From Bacteroidaceae bacterium (lineage in GTDB: Bacteria > Bacteroidota > Bacteroidia > Bacteroidales > Bacteroidaceae), in contig JAFZYE010000071.1 of NCBI GenBank assembly GCA_017616445.1, positions 1 through 64,000 on the forward strand: DNA of 64,000 bases, in the 5' to 3' direction. Of this stretch, positions 8,172-18,420 are shown piece after piece. Position 1 is the first letter of the stretch; each line of letters starts with the position of its first letter. The position numbers and the translations under genes were made by a program. Below the pieces are notes generated by a model, which saw nothing but the letters and a program-made list of their open reading frames with translations, made no database searches and was not told where the DNA came from.

Positions 8172-9653
8172 ATGGCAACAGAACTAAAAGGGTTGACGAA
8201 ACGAAGCGTCAACTATTCTCAATGGTATAATGAATTAGTAGTGAAAGCAGAATTGGCAGAGCAGTCTGACGTACGCGGATGTATGGTCATCCGTCCTTAC
8301 GGTTATGCCATCTGGGAGAAGATTCAGAGCGAGTTAGACAAGAAATTCAAAGAAACAGGCGTTCAGAATGCCTATTTCCCTTTGTTGATACCTAAGTCGT
8401 TCCTTAGCAAGGAAGCAGAACACGTTGAAGGATTCGCTAAGGAATGTGCGGTTGTAACCCATTACCGTCTGAAGACCAATGAGACACACGACGGTGTAGT
8501 GGTAGACCCTGCAGCAAAGTTGGAAGAAGAACTCATCATACGTCCGACATCGGAGACCATCATCTGGAACACCTACAAGAACTGGGTGAACTCATACCGT
8601 GACCTCCCTATCCTCTGTAACCAATGGTGTAACGTGATGCGCTGGGAGATGCGTACCCGCTTGTTCCTGCGTACATCGGAGTTCCTCTGGCAAGAGGGAC
8701 ATACTGCTCATGCTACACGTGAAGAGGCAGAAGACCGTGCTAAGTTGATGCTGAAAGTCTATGCAGACTTCGCAGAGCAATACATGGCCGTACCTGTAAT
8801 TCAGGGTGTAAAGAGTGAAACAGAACGATTTGCAGGTGCACTCGACACCTACACTATCGAGGCGATGATGCAAGACGGTAAGGCACTGCAAAGTGGAACA
8901 AGCCACTTCCTCGGACAGAACTTCGGAAAAGCTTTCGAGGTAACGTTCCTTAACAAAGAGAACAAACAAGAGTATGCATGGGCAACCAGTTGGGGTGTAT
9001 CTACACGTCTTATGGGAGCACTTATCATGACCCACTCCGACGATAACGGACTGGTACTTCCTCCACACCTTGCTCCTATACAGGTTGTTATTGTTCCAAT
9101 ATGGAAGACAGATGAACAGCTCGCTACTATAAATAATAAGGTATCGGAAATCGTGAACAACCTCAAGGCGATGGGCATCAGCGTGAAATACGACAATGAC
9201 GACCAGAAACGTCCGGGATTCAAGTTCGCAGACTACGAGTTGAAAGGTATTCCTGTACGTTTGGTTCTCGGTGCACGCGACCTGGAGAACGGTACCGTAG
9301 AAGTGATGCGTCGTGACACCCTCGAGAAAGAAACCGTCAGCATCGACGGCATAGAAGACTATGTAAAGAACCTTCTCGAAGATATCCAAGCCAACATCTA
9401 CAAGAAAGCACTCGATTACCGTAATGCCCACATCTACGAATGTGACAACTACGAAGAGTTCAAAGAGAAGATTAAAGACGGCGGATTCTTCCTCTGCCAC
9501 TGGGACGGCACCCCAGAGACCGAAGCCAAAATCAAGGAAGAAACGCAGGCAACAATCAGGTGTGTCCCATACATGTTCGAACAGACTCCTGGTACGGATA
9601 TGGTAAGCGGCAAACCTGCTAAGTACAGAGTTCTCATCGCAAGAGCATACTAA
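8172..9653 (+). CDS. proS: Prolyl-tRNA synthetase (archaeal/eukaryotic type)
   Basis: The enzyme charges tRNA-Pro with proline in the cytoplasm. The 493-residue protein lacks the long bacterial editing insertion and ends in RVLIARAY, the C-terminal tyrosine typical of the eukaryote/archaeal-like ProRS class. Class II motifs are visible: the motif 2 region [21 protein letters not shown] at about 159-179 and [20 protein letters not shown] near 274-293, with the anticodon-binding domain in [10 protein letters not shown] onward. Bacteroidetes use this type, so its presence is normal. The start ATATTATGGCAACAG gives the usual N-terminus [11 protein letters not shown]. Confidence 0.96.
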   Translation: MATELKGLTKRSVNYSQWYNELVVKAELAEQSDVRGCMVIRPYGYAIWEKIQSELDKKFKETGVQNAYFPLLIPKSFLSKEAEHVEGFAKECAVVTHYRLKTNETHDGVVVDPAAKLEEELIIRPTSETIIWNTYKNWVNSYRDLPILCNQWCNVMRWEMRTRLFLRTSEFLWQEGHTAHATREEAEDRAKLMLKVYADFAEQYMAVPVIQGVKSETERFAGALDTYTIEAMMQDGKALQSGTSHFLGQNFGKAFEVTFLNKENKQEYAWATSWGVSTRLMGALIMTHSDDNGLVLPPHLAPIQVVIVPIWKTDEQLATINNKVSEIVNNLKAMGISVKYDNDDQKRPGFKFADYELKGIPVRLVLGARDLENGTVEVMRRDTLEKETVSIDGIEDYVKNLLEDIQANIYKKALDYRNAHIYECDNYEEFKEKIKDGGFFLCHWDGTPETEAKIKEETQATIRCVPYMFEQTPGTDMVSGKPAKYRVLIARAY

Positions 9654-9718
9654 ACAAATTCGATCCCTCAGTCTCATAAGGTCTATAAGCCCTATCAGAA
9701 TCAGTAAGACCCACTCAC

Positions 9719-11017
9719 ATGAAACGAATCCTCACATCCATCTATCTCATGCTGGTCACCATTCTCGTGGTAGCTCAGCAAGATACAACATCATTCATGC
9801 GACAACTCATCGCTTTGAATGGCATCAGCAACGTACAATCGTTAGAATCACGTCATTTCAAAGAGAAATACGTGATGAAGATACGTCAGAACGTGGATGG
9901 CGACAACGCAGAAAAAGGCACATTCGGACAACGTATATTCGTTTGTCTAAGAGACATCAATGCCCCAACGGTGATTGTCACAGAGGGTTACACCGCCAGC
10001 TATGGAATGAGTCCACTCTATGATATCGAATTGGGAAGGTTGTTCAATGCGAACATCGTATTGTGCGAATACAGATACTTCGATCAATCTGTGCCGGAGC
10101 CATGCAATTGGGACTATATGACCGTTGACAACTCACTTCGTGACTTACACAACGTAAGAGTTACCCTCGGTCAGCTGTTCAAAGGGAAATGGATCAGCAC
10201 AGGAACCAGCAAGGGTGGACAAACCACCATGTTCTATCGCGCCACTTATCCAAACGATGTAGATGCAAGCGTGAGTTATGTAGCACCGCTCAACCGCTCA
10301 GTAGAAGATGGTCGTCATGAGACGTTTCTTGCCAAAAAGGCAGGAACGGCAGAAGAACGTGCAATTGTACTCAGAGCTCAGCAGGAGATGTTGAAACGCA
10401 GGGAGACGATGGTTCCGAGATTCCAAGCATATTGCGACAGGCACAACTTCCACTTCTACCTGCCCATCGAAGAAATCTACGACTACATGGTGCTCGAATA
10501 TGCTTTTGCACACTTTCAATATGGTACCAAAGCAAGTGCCATTCCATCTGTAACAGGACCAGACGAACCTCTGCTTAACCACTTTGTACGGGTGTCAGAT
10601 CCAGATTACTTTGCCTACCCCAATAAATACTTGCCATTCGATGTACAGGCAATACGAGAGTTAGGCTACTATGGATATTCGCTCAAAGGGCTGAAGAAGT
10701 GGACGAAAGTGAAGTCAACCAAGGGTTACTTGAAAAAGATTATGCTCACACCAGAGCTACGCCATTACGAATTCGACCCAACACTCTACAAGCGCACGGT
10801 TAAGTTCCTGAAAAAAGAAGACCCAACGATGATCTTCATCTACGGAGAGGCGGACCCATGGAGTGCAAGCGGAGTATGCACATGGCTCAATTGTAAGAAG
10901 AAACAGAACATGAGAGTCTATGTACAGCCAGGAGGCGACCACGGATCAAATATTACCAACATGCCCGAGCCCGACAAGTCGGACATCATAGACCGTCTGA
11001 CCAAGTGGTTAAAGTAA
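9719..11017 (+). CDS. Secreted S37-like tripeptidyl aminopeptidase
   Basis: The 432-residue alpha/beta-hydrolase has a short signal peptide ending near VVAQQ. The nucleophile elbow is GTSKGGQTT (about residues 161-169), typical of the PS-10/S37 serine peptidases, and the C-terminal part carries IYGEADPWSASG and a histidine in PGGDHGSN that would complete the triad. Family members cleave tripeptides from N-termini; here the product is probably periplasmic or outer-membrane located. It follows proS by 65 bases on the same strand. The exact specificity cannot be read from the sequence. Confidence 0.8.
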   Translation: MKRILTSIYLMLVTILVVAQQDTTSFMRQLIALNGISNVQSLESRHFKEKYVMKIRQNVDGDNAEKGTFGQRIFVCLRDINAPTVIVTEGYTASYGMSPLYDIELGRLFNANIVLCEYRYFDQSVPEPCNWDYMTVDNSLRDLHNVRVTLGQLFKGKWISTGTSKGGQTTMFYRATYPNDVDASVSYVAPLNRSVEDGRHETFLAKKAGTAEERAIVLRAQQEMLKRRETMVPRFQAYCDRHNFHFYLPIEEIYDYMVLEYAFAHFQYGTKASAIPSVTGPDEPLLNHFVRVSDPDYFAYPNKYLPFDVQAIRELGYYGYSLKGLKKWTKVKSTKGYLKKIMLTPELRHYEFDPTLYKRTVKFLKKEDPTMIFIYGEADPWSASGVCTWLNCKKKQNMRVYVQPGGDHGSNITNMPEPDKSDIIDRLTKWLK

Positions 11018-11072
11018 TTGGCACGATATTTGTTGAGAACAATGTACATAACAACACATAATGTACAGAAAC

Positions 11073-13592
11073 ATGAATTTATCACTACCCTATTCAGATA
11101 AACTAAAGCAAATTCTCTCATATAGCAGAGAGGAAGCAATGAGACTCCACAACACGAGCATCGAGCCAGAACATCTGGTGCTCGGTATCATCCGTGACGG
11201 TGAGAACCATGCATTCCGTATTCTGCAAAACGATTTTTTGCTCAATGTTCAGGAATACAAACATAACCTCGAAGACAACCTCAAGTCACACACAGTGTCA
11301 CAGACAACTAGCGACAACCTAAGTGTCAGCGAGGAAACTTCAAATATCCTAAGACTTGGCATGCTGGAAGCCAAATTACAGAAAAGCGACAGCATTAAGT
11401 CCGAGCATGTCTTGCTGGGTCTGATGAAACATAAGACGATTCCTGCCATGCAATTCCTTAACAACAACGGCATCTCATATAACAGCGTGTTAGCCACCCT
11501 CACAAAAAAGACTCCGACTCCAAAGGCAGATATTGACTTTGAGGATGAGGACGAAGAGGAAGACGCTCCACCATCAAGCCGTGGAAAAGGAAACAACCAG
11601 ACTGCCAAGGCAACAAACAGTAAACAGAAACTGTCGGACACACCTGCCATCGACACCTTTGGAACCGACATCACCAAAGCAGCAATGGAAGGAAAACTCG
11701 ACCCTGTGGTGGGACGAGAGAAAGAAATCGAGCGTATCGCACAGATTCTGTCACGAAGGAAAAAGAACAACCCTGTTTTGATTGGCGAGCCTGGTGTTGG
11801 TAAAAGTGCAATCGTGGAAGGGCTTGCGCTCCGTATCATCAACCGCAAAGTATCACGCATTCTGTTTGATAAACGGATCATCTCGCTTGACATGTCAACT
11901 GTTGTAGCTGGTACGAAATACAGAGGACAGTTTGAGGAACGTATGCGCACCATCATCAACGAGTTGAAAGAGAACCCAAACATCATCGTGTTCATAGACG
12001 AGATCCATAACCTCGTTGGTGCTGGCAATCAAGCAGGACAGATGGATGCTGCCAATATGATGAAACCCGCATTGGCTCGAGGTGAACTCCAGTGTATCGG
12101 TGCGACAACCCTGGACGAATACCGCAAGAGCATCGAGAAAGACGGTGCACTCGAACGTCGGTTCCAGAAAATCATCGTAGAACCGACAACTGTCGAGGAG
12201 ACCAAAATTATTCTCCATAACATCAAAGACCGCTACGAATCACATCATAATGTGACATACACAGAAGATGCGCTTGATGCATGTGTCAATCTCACAGAAC
12301 GATATGTGACGGACCGTTTCTTCCCCGACAAAGCGATTGACGCACTCGATGAAGCGGGGTCAAGGGTACATATCAACAACATCAGCGTACCAAAAGAAAT
12401 AGAACAGCAGGAACAGATCATTGACGAAGCTGTCAGAAACAAAGAACAGGCCGTCAAAAATCAAGACTATGAACGTGCTGCTGACTACCGCGATAAAGAA
12501 AAGACCCTACGTGAGCAACTCAAGAAGATGAAGTCAGACTGGGAAAACACACTTGTTGAGAATCGTGAAACCGTCGATGCAGATAAAGTAGCGGAAACAG
12601 TATCTATCATGACAGGCATCCCCGTTTCGAAGATGGCACAAGACGAAGGTATTCGTCTGAAAGGGATGCGTCAGGAGCTGAAGAAGAAAGTAATCGCTCA
12701 GGATGATGCTATTGACAAACTCGTTAGCGCCATCCAACGTAGTCGCATCGGACTGAAAGACCCGAACCGTCCTATCGGCACATTCATGTTTCTCGGCCCA
12801 ACAGGTGTAGGAAAGACTTATCTGGCAAAGAAGCTGGCAGAACACATGTTCGGTTCATCAGACGCATTGGTACGTATCGACATGTCGGAATATATGGAGA
12901 AATTCACCGTCAGTCGTCTGGTAGGAGCTCCTCCTGGATATGTAGGCTATGAGGAAGGTGGTATGCTAACCGAGAAAGTACGTCGCAAACCCTACTCTAT
13001 CGTGCTGCTTGATGAGATTGAGAAAGCTCATCCCGATGTGTTTAACATCTTGCTCCAAGTGATGGACGACGGACGACTCACGGATTCGAACGGACGCACA
13101 GTAGATTTCCGCAACACGGTAGTCATCATGACCAGTAACGTAGGAACGCGCCAGTTGAAAGACTTCGGTCGTGGTGTCGGTTTCTCAGCGATGGCAGGAA
13201 TGGACGACAAGCAGGTAAGCCGTAGCGTGATTCAGAAAGCCCTTAACCGTCAGTTCTCTCCTGAGTTTCTGAACCGTATTGATGAGATTATCACCTTCGA
13301 CCAGCTCGATCTTGAGGCCATCACACAAATCATCGACATTGAACTCGAAGGGTTGTACCAACGCATTGAGGCACTCGGTTACAAACTGACCATCGATGAT
13401 GATGCCAAGCGATTCATCGCAGGCAGGGGCTACGACAAGCAGTTCGGAGCCCGTCCGCTTCGCCGTGCCATCCAGCAGCATCTGGAAGACGGCATCTCGG
13501 AAATGATTGTGGAATCGACGTTGCAACCCGCCAGCATCATCAACGCATATCTGGACGAGGAGAAAATCAAATTCAGGATAAAAGAGGATTAA
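11073..13592 (+). CDS. clpC: ClpC-type AAA+ unfoldase of the Clp protease
   Basis: ClpC unfolds proteins and feeds them to ClpP. The 839-residue protein has an N-terminal Clp-N double repeat (about 5-145), an acidic linker ([15 protein letters not shown]), a first AAA domain with Walker A GEPGVGKS near 237 and Walker [10 protein letters not shown], a UVR-like middle segment ([20 protein letters not shown]), and a second AAA domain with GPTGVGKT near 574. A GVGF-type loop for ClpP docking is present (GRGVGFSAM). The start at 11073 ([11 protein letters not shown]) is preferred over an ATG four codons upstream because family members begin at this point. purF follows after 41 bases. Confidence 0.93.
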   Translation: MNLSLPYSDKLKQILSYSREEAMRLHNTSIEPEHLVLGIIRDGENHAFRILQNDFLLNVQEYKHNLEDNLKSHTVSQTTSDNLSVSEETSNILRLGMLEAKLQKSDSIKSEHVLLGLMKHKTIPAMQFLNNNGISYNSVLATLTKKTPTPKADIDFEDEDEEEDAPPSSRGKGNNQTAKATNSKQKLSDTPAIDTFGTDITKAAMEGKLDPVVGREKEIERIAQILSRRKKNNPVLIGEPGVGKSAIVEGLALRIINRKVSRILFDKRIISLDMSTVVAGTKYRGQFEERMRTIINELKENPNIIVFIDEIHNLVGAGNQAGQMDAANMMKPALARGELQCIGATTLDEYRKSIEKDGALERRFQKIIVEPTTVEETKIILHNIKDRYESHHNVTYTEDALDACVNLTERYVTDRFFPDKAIDALDEAGSRVHINNISVPKEIEQQEQIIDEAVRNKEQAVKNQDYERAADYRDKEKTLREQLKKMKSDWENTLVENRETVDADKVAETVSIMTGIPVSKMAQDEGIRLKGMRQELKKKVIAQDDAIDKLVSAIQRSRIGLKDPNRPIGTFMFLGPTGVGKTYLAKKLAEHMFGSSDALVRIDMSEYMEKFTVSRLVGAPPGYVGYEEGGMLTEKVRRKPYSIVLLDEIEKAHPDVFNILLQVMDDGRLTDSNGRTVDFRNTVVIMTSNVGTRQLKDFGRGVGFSAMAGMDDKQVSRSVIQKALNRQFSPEFLNRIDEIITFDQLDLEAITQIIDIELEGLYQRIEALGYKLTIDDDAKRFIAGRGYDKQFGARPLRRAIQQHLEDGISEMIVESTLQPASIINAYLDEEKIKFRIKED

Positions 13593-13633
13593 TCATACAT
13601 TATTTATATATCACTTAACAATTCATAGATTTT

Positions 13634-15067
13634 ATGGGAGGTTTTTTCGGAACGGTATCAACGAAAGAATGTATCAACGATTTGTTCTACGGTACAGACT
13701 ACAACTCTCACCTTGGTACGATGAGAGGTGGTATGTCGACCTATAGCAAGGAAACAGGTTTTAACCGTTCGATTCACAATCTCGAATGTACTTATTTCCG
13801 TACTGCATTTGAGGATAGTTTGGACAAGTTCAAAGGTAACGCAGGTATCGGAATCATCAGCGACACAGACGCACAACCGCTCCTCATGAACAGCCACCTT
13901 GGGCGGTTTGCCATTGTGACGGTAGCAAAGGTAAACAACAAAGAGGAATTGGCAGAAAAGCTACTGAAGGAGAATATGCATCTGTCGGAATTCAGCTCAG
14001 GAAAGATTAACCAGACGGAACTGATTGGACTTCTTATTATAAAAGGTAAGACGTTCGTGGAAGGTATCGAGAACGTGTTCCGCGAGGTGAAAGGATCGTG
14101 TTCGCTTTTGCTGCTCACGGAAGACGGCATCATCGCAGCACGCGACAGTTGGGGCCGCACCCCTATCGTGGTTGGTAAAAAAGAAGATGCATACGCAGTA
14201 TCAAGCGAATCGACGGCATTCCATAACCTGGGCTACGAAATCGAGCGCTACTTAGGTCCGGGAGAAATCGTACGCATGCAGCCAAACTACATAGAGCAGC
14301 TCCGCAAACCGAATAAGGGGATGCAGATATGTTCGTTCCTTTGGGTGTACTACGGATTCCCTACGTCGTCGTATGAAGGCATCAACGTAGAGGAGGTGCG
14401 ATTCCGGTGTGGTAAGCGTATGGGAGAGAGCGACCAGACAGTCGTAGACTGTTCGTGCGGTATTCCAGACTCTGGTACAGGTATGGCTATCGGTTATGCA
14501 GCAGGTCACAAAGTGCCTTACCGCAGAGCCATCTCGAAATACACGCCGACATGGCCTCGTTCGTTCACACCGAGCAATCAGGAACGACGCAACCTTGTGG
14601 CAAAGATGAAACTCATTGCCAACCGACAGATGTTGAAGGACCAGCGCATGCTGTTCTGCGACGACTCCATCGTACGCGGCACACAATTGCGCGACAACAC
14701 AAAGGTGCTGTATGAATGCGGAGCAAAAGAGGTACACATGCGCATCTCATGTCCTCCACTCATCTACGGATGTCCCTTCATCAATTTCTCACGCTCACAA
14801 GGCGACATGGAACTCATCACCCGACGTGTCATCAAGGACTTCGAGGGTGAAGAGAACAAGAATATCGACAATTACGTAAAGACGGACTCTCCTGAGTATA
14901 ATCGTATGGTAGAAGAAATCGGCAAGCGATTCAACCTGTCATCACTTCAATTCAGCAAGCTGGAAACACTGGTAGAGAGTATCGGACTGCCTAAATGCCA
15001 GATATGTACTCATTGTTTCGACGGCAGCAGCCAATATACACTTGAAAGCATCAACACACAGTCATGA
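13634..15067 (+). CDS. PurF-like amidophosphoribosyltransferase homologue lacking the N-terminal cysteine
   Basis: The 477-residue protein has the two-domain layout of glutamine PRPP amidotransferase: an Ntn-type glutaminase domain (about 1-240) and a PRTase domain with the PRPP loop LFCDDSIVRGTQ near 339-350. Canonical PurF needs a Cys at position 2 after Met removal (or after a propeptide) as the glutaminase nucleophile. Here the start reads MGGFFGTVS, with no Cys in that position and no upstream extension in frame. Glutamine use by the usual mechanism therefore looks impossible. Ammonia-dependent activity or a regulatory role is possible. From general knowledge, Bacteroidales often carry a second, longer PurF with the Cys. 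Confidence 0.8.
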   Translation: MGGFFGTVSTKECINDLFYGTDYNSHLGTMRGGMSTYSKETGFNRSIHNLECTYFRTAFEDSLDKFKGNAGIGIISDTDAQPLLMNSHLGRFAIVTVAKVNNKEELAEKLLKENMHLSEFSSGKINQTELIGLLIIKGKTFVEGIENVFREVKGSCSLLLLTEDGIIAARDSWGRTPIVVGKKEDAYAVSSESTAFHNLGYEIERYLGPGEIVRMQPNYIEQLRKPNKGMQICSFLWVYYGFPTSSYEGINVEEVRFRCGKRMGESDQTVVDCSCGIPDSGTGMAIGYAAGHKVPYRRAISKYTPTWPRSFTPSNQERRNLVAKMKLIANRQMLKDQRMLFCDDSIVRGTQLRDNTKVLYECGAKEVHMRISCPPLIYGCPFINFSRSQGDMELITRRVIKDFEGEENKNIDNYVKTDSPEYNRMVEEIGKRFNLSSLQFSKLETLVESIGLPKCQICTHCFDGSSQYTLESINTQS

Positions 15068-15627
15068 AAGTGGTAGTAGCAACACCCCCTCGCTTCTTCG
15101 TGGAAGAAAACACCATTCTCCAAACGTTGTTTGAGGAAGGGATGGATATGCTGCATATACGCAAGCCCGACTCGGAGCCTATCTTCTGTGAACGCCTGCT
15201 GACCCTTATGCCGAACAAATGGTATCACAGAATCATCGTGAACGACCATTTCTACTTACAGAACGAGTACGGACTGAGGGGCATCCATCTGAGCGAACGT
15301 AATCCGGTAGCGCCGAAGGGGTATAAGGGGTACATGACTCGTTCGTGTACGGCAGAAGAGTTGGACGAACCGATGGATCGGTTCGGGTATGTGGTGCTGG
15401 ATGCCACACCTTCAGAGATGCGACGTGCAGCTGAGCGCCACAAGATTCATCACAGAGTGCTGGCACGTGGAGTGACGTCGGTAGACGGGATTCAGTTTGC
15501 GCGTGACTGCGGATTCGGTGGAATCGTACTTGAAGACGTACTTTGGAATCGATTTGACTTACATGAGTCGAATAATTTCAAAGAATTAGTGGATTTATTC
15601 AAGTTTTTTCGAAAAGCTGCTGATTAA
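15064..15627 (+). CDS. Thiamine-phosphate-synthase-like protein
   Basis: The 187-residue protein starts within the stop codon of the PurF-like gene (ATGA overlap), so the two are translationally coupled. It resembles ThiE: MLHIRKPDSE in place of the substrate-binding LRxK strand, IIVNDHFYLQ for the NDR strand, and GIHLSERNP for the HLGQ strand. The later ThiE block (GPIFPTxTK, phosphate and thiazole binding) is not recognisable; YVVLDATPSEM stands there. It is shorter than usual ThiE (about 210). It may be a diverged paralogue with another substrate. Confidence in the fold is moderate and in the activity low. Confidence 0.6.
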   Translation: MKVVVATPPRFFVEENTILQTLFEEGMDMLHIRKPDSEPIFCERLLTLMPNKWYHRIIVNDHFYLQNEYGLRGIHLSERNPVAPKGYKGYMTRSCTAEELDEPMDRFGYVVLDATPSEMRRAAERHKIHHRVLARGVTSVDGIQFARDCGFGGIVLEDVLWNRFDLHESNNFKELVDLFKFFRKAAD

Positions 15628-15642
15628 TACAAAATAAAAGTG

Positions 15643-15650
15643 TAACTTTG
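15643..15650 (+). promoter_or_regulatory. Bacteroides-type -7 box for prs
   Basis: TAACTTTG matches TAnnTTTG and lies 41 bases upstream of the prs ATG at 15691, shortly after the stop of the ThiE-like gene. Confidence 0.65.
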
Positions 15651-15690
15651 CAAACCAAAACCAGGATATACATCATATTCTCATCTTACA

Positions 15691-16656
15691 ATGGAAGATA
15701 ACGTAAACTACAAAGTATTCGCAGGCACAAACTCCAAGTATCTTGGAGAGAAAATCTGTCAACAATTAGGTTGTAAATTAGGCAATCTTGTCCGCACGAA
15801 CTTCTCTGACGGGGAGTTTGTGGTGTCGTTTGAGGAATCGGTACGAGGAAAGGACGTGTTCCTTGTTCAGTCGACCTACCCCAACACGGACAACCTGATG
15901 GAGCTGCTCTTGATGATTGATGCAGCGAAACGTGCGTCTGCGCGTCAAATCATCGCTGTAACGCCTTACTTCGGCTGGGCACGTCAAGACCGCAAGGACA
16001 AACCGCGTGTACCGATAGGAGCAAAGGTGGTAGCAGACATGCTGAGTTGTGTAGGTATAGACCGTCTGATTGTGATGGACTTGCATGCCGACCAGATTCA
16101 GGGCTTCTTCAATGTGCCGGTTGACCACCTGTATGCCTCACTGCTGCTTCTTCCCTATATCCGTAAGCAGAAATTCGAGAACCTCATTATAGCAGCACCG
16201 GATATCGGTGCATCGAAACGTGCAGCCAAGTTCTCCGACAAGCTGCAAGTACCGTTGGTGCTCTGCAACAAAGTGCGCAAGAAAGCGAATATCGTGGACT
16301 CCATCCAGATTATCGGTGATGTAGCAGGCAAGAACGTGATTCTTATCGATGATATGGTGGACACAGCGGGAACCATCACGATGGCGGCAGACGAGATGAA
16401 GAAAGCGGGTGCTATCTCTGTACGTGCTATCGCAAGCCATTGTATCATGAGTGGTCCTGCGTCAGAGCGCGTTGAGAACTCTGCACTTGAGGAGATAGTG
16501 TTCACCGACTCTATCCCCTATCACGGCACGTGCAAGAAAGTAAAGCAACTGTCAAGCGCCAAACTCTTCGCAAAAGCCATCGAAGGTATCGAACAGAACC
16601 GTTCGCTCAGTTCGATGGTGGACTTCGACTTAGAGTCAAACGACAGACATATATAG
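15691..16656 (+). CDS. prs: Ribose-phosphate pyrophosphokinase
   Basis: The enzyme makes PRPP from ribose-5-phosphate and ATP for nucleotide, histidine and NAD synthesis. The 321-residue protein shows the usual blocks: [20 protein letters not shown] near 31-50, ATP-site residues in [11 protein letters not shown], the metal-binding [13 protein letters not shown], and the PRPP-binding loop [15 protein letters not shown] near 211-225. Length and order are normal. It has its own promoter box, and a rubredoxin gene follows 62 bases downstream before a strong terminator. PRPP is also the substrate of the upstream PurF-like protein. Confidence 0.96.
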   Translation: MEDNVNYKVFAGTNSKYLGEKICQQLGCKLGNLVRTNFSDGEFVVSFEESVRGKDVFLVQSTYPNTDNLMELLLMIDAAKRASARQIIAVTPYFGWARQDRKDKPRVPIGAKVVADMLSCVGIDRLIVMDLHADQIQGFFNVPVDHLYASLLLLPYIRKQKFENLIIAAPDIGASKRAAKFSDKLQVPLVLCNKVRKKANIVDSIQIIGDVAGKNVILIDDMVDTAGTITMAADEMKKAGAISVRAIASHCIMSGPASERVENSALEEIVFTDSIPYHGTCKKVKQLSSAKLFAKAIEGIEQNRSLSSMVDFDLESNDRHI

Positions 16657-16718
16657 TGGTCGAACAGTTAAACTCACATTATAGACAATCAAGTATTCAC
16701 AATCAAATCCTACTAAGA

Positions 16719-16877
16719 ATGGAAAAGTACGTATGCGAAGTCTGTGGTTATGAATATGACCCAGAAGTTGGAGACCCAGAAAACGGTGTTGAACCAGGTA
16801 CAGCATGGGAGGACGTTCCAGCAGATTGGGTATGCCCATTATGCGGAGTCGGAAAAGACGAGTTCAGTCCAGCATGA
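16719..16877 (+). CDS. Rubredoxin
   Basis: The 52-residue protein has the two iron-binding knuckles CEVCGYEY and [11 protein letters not shown], with typical length and spacing (CxxCGY ... CPxCG). It is a cytoplasmic one-electron carrier. A natural partner in this window is the flavodiiron protein at 45091-46302, which reduces O2 or NO with rubredoxin electrons, though the genes are not adjacent. The start at 16719 gives the standard N-terminus MEKYVC; the open frame extends upstream but lacks family similarity there. Confidence 0.96.
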   Translation: MEKYVCEVCGYEYDPEVGDPENGVEPGTAWEDVPADWVCPLCGVGKDEFSPA

Positions 16878-16886
16878 CACAACCAT

Positions 16887-16915
16887 AAAGTGAAGGACAA
16901 CATCCTTCACTTTTT
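16887..16915 (+). terminator. Intrinsic terminator after rubredoxin
   Basis: AAAGTGAAGGA (16887-16897), loop CAACA, TCCTTCACTTT (16903-16913), ending in five T. It is an 11-base-pair perfect stem that closes the prs-rubredoxin unit and separates it from uxaC. Confidence 0.9.
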
Positions 16916-16958
16916 GTATGAAAGCAATCAATTCATCAACAAAACAATACTTACTGAT

Positions 16959-18374
16959 ATGAAACAATTTCTTGACGAAAACTTTCTGTTACAGACCGAG
17001 ACAGCACAAAAGCTCTACCACGAGCATGCTGAGTTCCTTCCTATCATCGATTATCATTGTCACCTGAGCCCACAGATGGTGGCTGAGGACCATAAGTTCA
17101 ACTCGTTGACGGAGATATGGTTGGGTGGCGACCACTACAAATGGCGTGCGATGCGTACGAATGGTGTGGATGAGCGCTACTGCACAGGTAAGGACACCAC
17201 GGACTACGAGAAATTTGAGAAATGGGCTGAGACCATTCAGTACTGCTTCCGCAATCCGCTCTACCACTGGAGCCATTTGGAACTGAAGACCGCATTCGGC
17301 ATTACAAAGATTCTGAATCCAGAAACGGCACGCGAGATCTACGACGAGTGTACCGACAAGTTGCAGAACGACCCAGAATTCACCGCTCGCGGACTGATGC
17401 GCCACTACAACGTGGAGATTGTGTGTACGACGGATGACCCTGTTGACGACCTCCACTTCCATCAGCAGTATGCCCGCGAACGTAGGGACGATGATGCAAG
17501 GATGATTCCTGCATGGCGACCCGACAAAGCGATGGCGGTAGAGAATCCTCAGACCTTCAAGGCATACATTGACCGTCTGAGCGAAGTGAGCGGTATCAGC
17601 ATCCGACAGTTCCAAGACCTGGTTGATGCGCTGCAGAAACGTCACGATTTCTTTGCTGCCAACGGATGTAAGTTGTCCGATCACGGCATCGAGGAGTTCT
17701 ATGCAGAAGACTATACGGATACAGAAATCAATACTATATTTAATAAGGTGTATGGAGGCACGCTGCTGACAAAGGACGAAATCGTGAAGTTCAAGAGTTG
17801 CATGTTGGTCATGTTTGCCGAGATGGACTATGCATCAGGCTGGACACAGCAATTCCACTACGGAGCCATCCGCGACAACAACACGAAGATGTTCCGTCTG
17901 ATTGGTCCCGACACAGGTTTCGACTCTATCGGTCAATTCAACACTGCGAAAGCAATGTCGAAGTTCTTCAACCGACTGGCTACAGCCGACAAGCTGACGA
18001 AGACTATCATCTATAACCTCAACCCAGCCGACAACGAGATGGTAGCAACGATGCTTGGTAACTTCCAGGACGGAAGCGTTCCCGGTAAGATTCAATGGGG
18101 ATCAGGATGGTGGTTCCTCGACCAGAAACGTGGTATGGAGAACCAGATGAACACACTCTCTGTACTGGGTCTGCTCAGCCGCTTCGTAGGTATGCTGACC
18201 GACTCACGTTCATTCCTGAGCTATCCTCGCCATGAGTACTTCCGTCGCACGCTGTGTAACCTCATCGGCACAGACGTTGAAAACGGTGAGTTGCCAATAT
18301 GCGAAATGGATCGCATGGGTCAGATGGTAGAGGATATCAGCTATTATAACGCGAAGAATTACTTCCAGTTTTAA
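16959..18374 (+). CDS. uxaC: Glucuronate (uronate) isomerase
   Basis: The 471-residue enzyme converts glucuronate to fructuronate and galacturonate to tagaturonate. It carries the metal-site motif IIDYHCHLSPQ near residue 24, EIVCTTDDPVDDLHFHQ near 148 and the late block GSGWWFLDQKRGMENQM near 380. The start at 16959 (MKQFLDENFLL) matches the family; the 23 residues upstream in frame overlap the terminator hairpin and were rejected. With kdgK at 40762-41781, it indicates uronic-acid use, fitting a plant-polysaccharide lifestyle. Confidence 0.95.
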   Translation: MKQFLDENFLLQTETAQKLYHEHAEFLPIIDYHCHLSPQMVAEDHKFNSLTEIWLGGDHYKWRAMRTNGVDERYCTGKDTTDYEKFEKWAETIQYCFRNPLYHWSHLELKTAFGITKILNPETAREIYDECTDKLQNDPEFTARGLMRHYNVEIVCTTDDPVDDLHFHQQYARERRDDDARMIPAWRPDKAMAVENPQTFKAYIDRLSEVSGISIRQFQDLVDALQKRHDFFAANGCKLSDHGIEEFYAEDYTDTEINTIFNKVYGGTLLTKDEIVKFKSCMLVMFAEMDYASGWTQQFHYGAIRDNNTKMFRLIGPDTGFDSIGQFNTAKAMSKFFNRLATADKLTKTIIYNLNPADNEMVATMLGNFQDGSVPGKIQWGSGWWFLDQKRGMENQMNTLSVLGLLSRFVGMLTDSRSFLSYPRHEYFRRTLCNLIGTDVENGELPICEMDRMGQMVEDISYYNAKNYFQF

Positions 18375-18416
18375 ACTATAGTATATAGAGTCTAAAGCCT
18401 AAAGCCTAAAGTCTAG
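18375..18416. repeat. Six heptamers filling the uxaC/plug-gene gap
   Basis: ACTATAG, TATATAG, AGTCTAA, AGCCTAA, AGCCTAA, AGTCTAG run without a break from the base after the uxaC stop codon to four bases before the next ATG. Confidence 0.85.
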
Positions 18417-18420
18417 AACA

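Noticed and set aside
8592..9677. Antisense open frame of 361 codons within proS
   Set aside because: It is fully antisense to a clear synthetase; composition follows the proS codon pattern.
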